Source of the DNA: Sphingomonas hankookensis
GTDB lineage: Bacteria > Pseudomonadota > Alphaproteobacteria > Sphingomonadales > Sphingomonadaceae
Assembly (NCBI RefSeq): GCF_022664465.1
Contig: NZ_JAKREV010000001.1
Span: forward strand, 310,001-374,000
Direction of reading: 5' to 3'
DNA: 64,000 nucleotides
Below the pieces are notes generated by a model that did no database searches, was not told the DNA's origin, and saw nothing but the letters and a program-made list of their open reading frames with translations. Each line of letters starts with the position of its first letter. The first letter of the stretch is position 1. Below, in pieces: positions 63,986-64,000 of the stretch. The translations under genes were made by a program, and so were the position numbers.

Positions 63986-64000
63986 CGGCAAACTCCTTCG

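Overview
This GC-rich, gene-dense window reads as a chromosomal segment of a Sphingomonas-like alphaproteobacterium (family Sphingomonadaceae, inferred). Supporting signs are a ChpT-type phosphotransferase, an RpoH-type sigma factor, a biliverdin-type bacteriophytochrome with an HWE/HisKA_2-like kinase, folate-independent methionine synthase genes (mesX-mesD), Ile-Gly-rich alphaproteobacterial-style Psp proteins, and many copies of a palindromic intergenic repeat (GTCAYCCCAGCG-AGGCTGGG type) of the sort common in sphingomonads. No identity search was possible; all assignments come from motifs and gene order.

Layout. 1-4.6 kb: a leftward czcCBA heavy-metal efflux operon (czcA runs off the left edge) led by a His-rich secreted protein. 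4.9-8.1 kb: a rightward operon preceded by a perfect 20-bp palindrome and a cobalamin riboswitch, encoding MesX, MesD (B12-independent methionine synthase) and a double-hotdog thioesterase. 8.3-10.6 kb: a scar of foreign DNA with an amidase fragment and a frameshifted tyrosine integrase. 10.9-13.1 kb: divergent L,D-transpeptidases. 13.1-13.6 kb: complex inverted repeats. 13.6-20.7 kb: NAD synthetase, an MpaB/DUF2236 protein, a LOV histidine kinase with receiver, and a bacteriophytochrome kinase. 21-26.7 kb: the ffh-rpsP-rimM-trmD-rplS translation/secretion cluster, split between rimM and trmD by three opposite-strand genes, one a BLUF photoreceptor.

26.9-32.8 kb: a GGDEF-EAL protein, DUF924, mtaB-ftsY-ispZ operon, sodB. 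32.9-37.3 kb: pspF and a divergent sigma-54-driven psp operon (small 47-aa ORF, pspA, pspB, pspC, then four extra small membrane/coiled-coil genes) followed by sufE. 37.4-40.4 kb: secreted hypothetical, ferredoxin-like protein, J-domain protein, RNase P RNA, cell-wall amidase. 40.5-45.6 kb: a leftward chemotaxis operon cheA-W-Y-B-R. 45.8-50.4 kb: chpT, M67 peptidase, rluD, rpoH, mtgA. 50.4-55 kb: ybaB-dnaX, two orphan small genes with a 7-bp tandem repeat, and an ABC-F ATPase. 55.2-62.7 kb: a tandem duplication and a fatty acyl-CoA degradation cluster (acyl-CoA ligase divergent from a FadB/FadJ-like enzyme, two acyl-CoA dehydrogenases, TesB thioesterase). 62.9-64 kb: a catalase-family protein.

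The most notable items are the extended psp operon with a shared C-terminal coiled-coil signature in its small proteins, the B12-riboswitch-controlled mesXD operon with a second operator-like palindrome, the presence of all three of LOV, phytochrome and BLUF photosensors within 7.3 kb, and the inserted module inside the rpsP-rplS operon.
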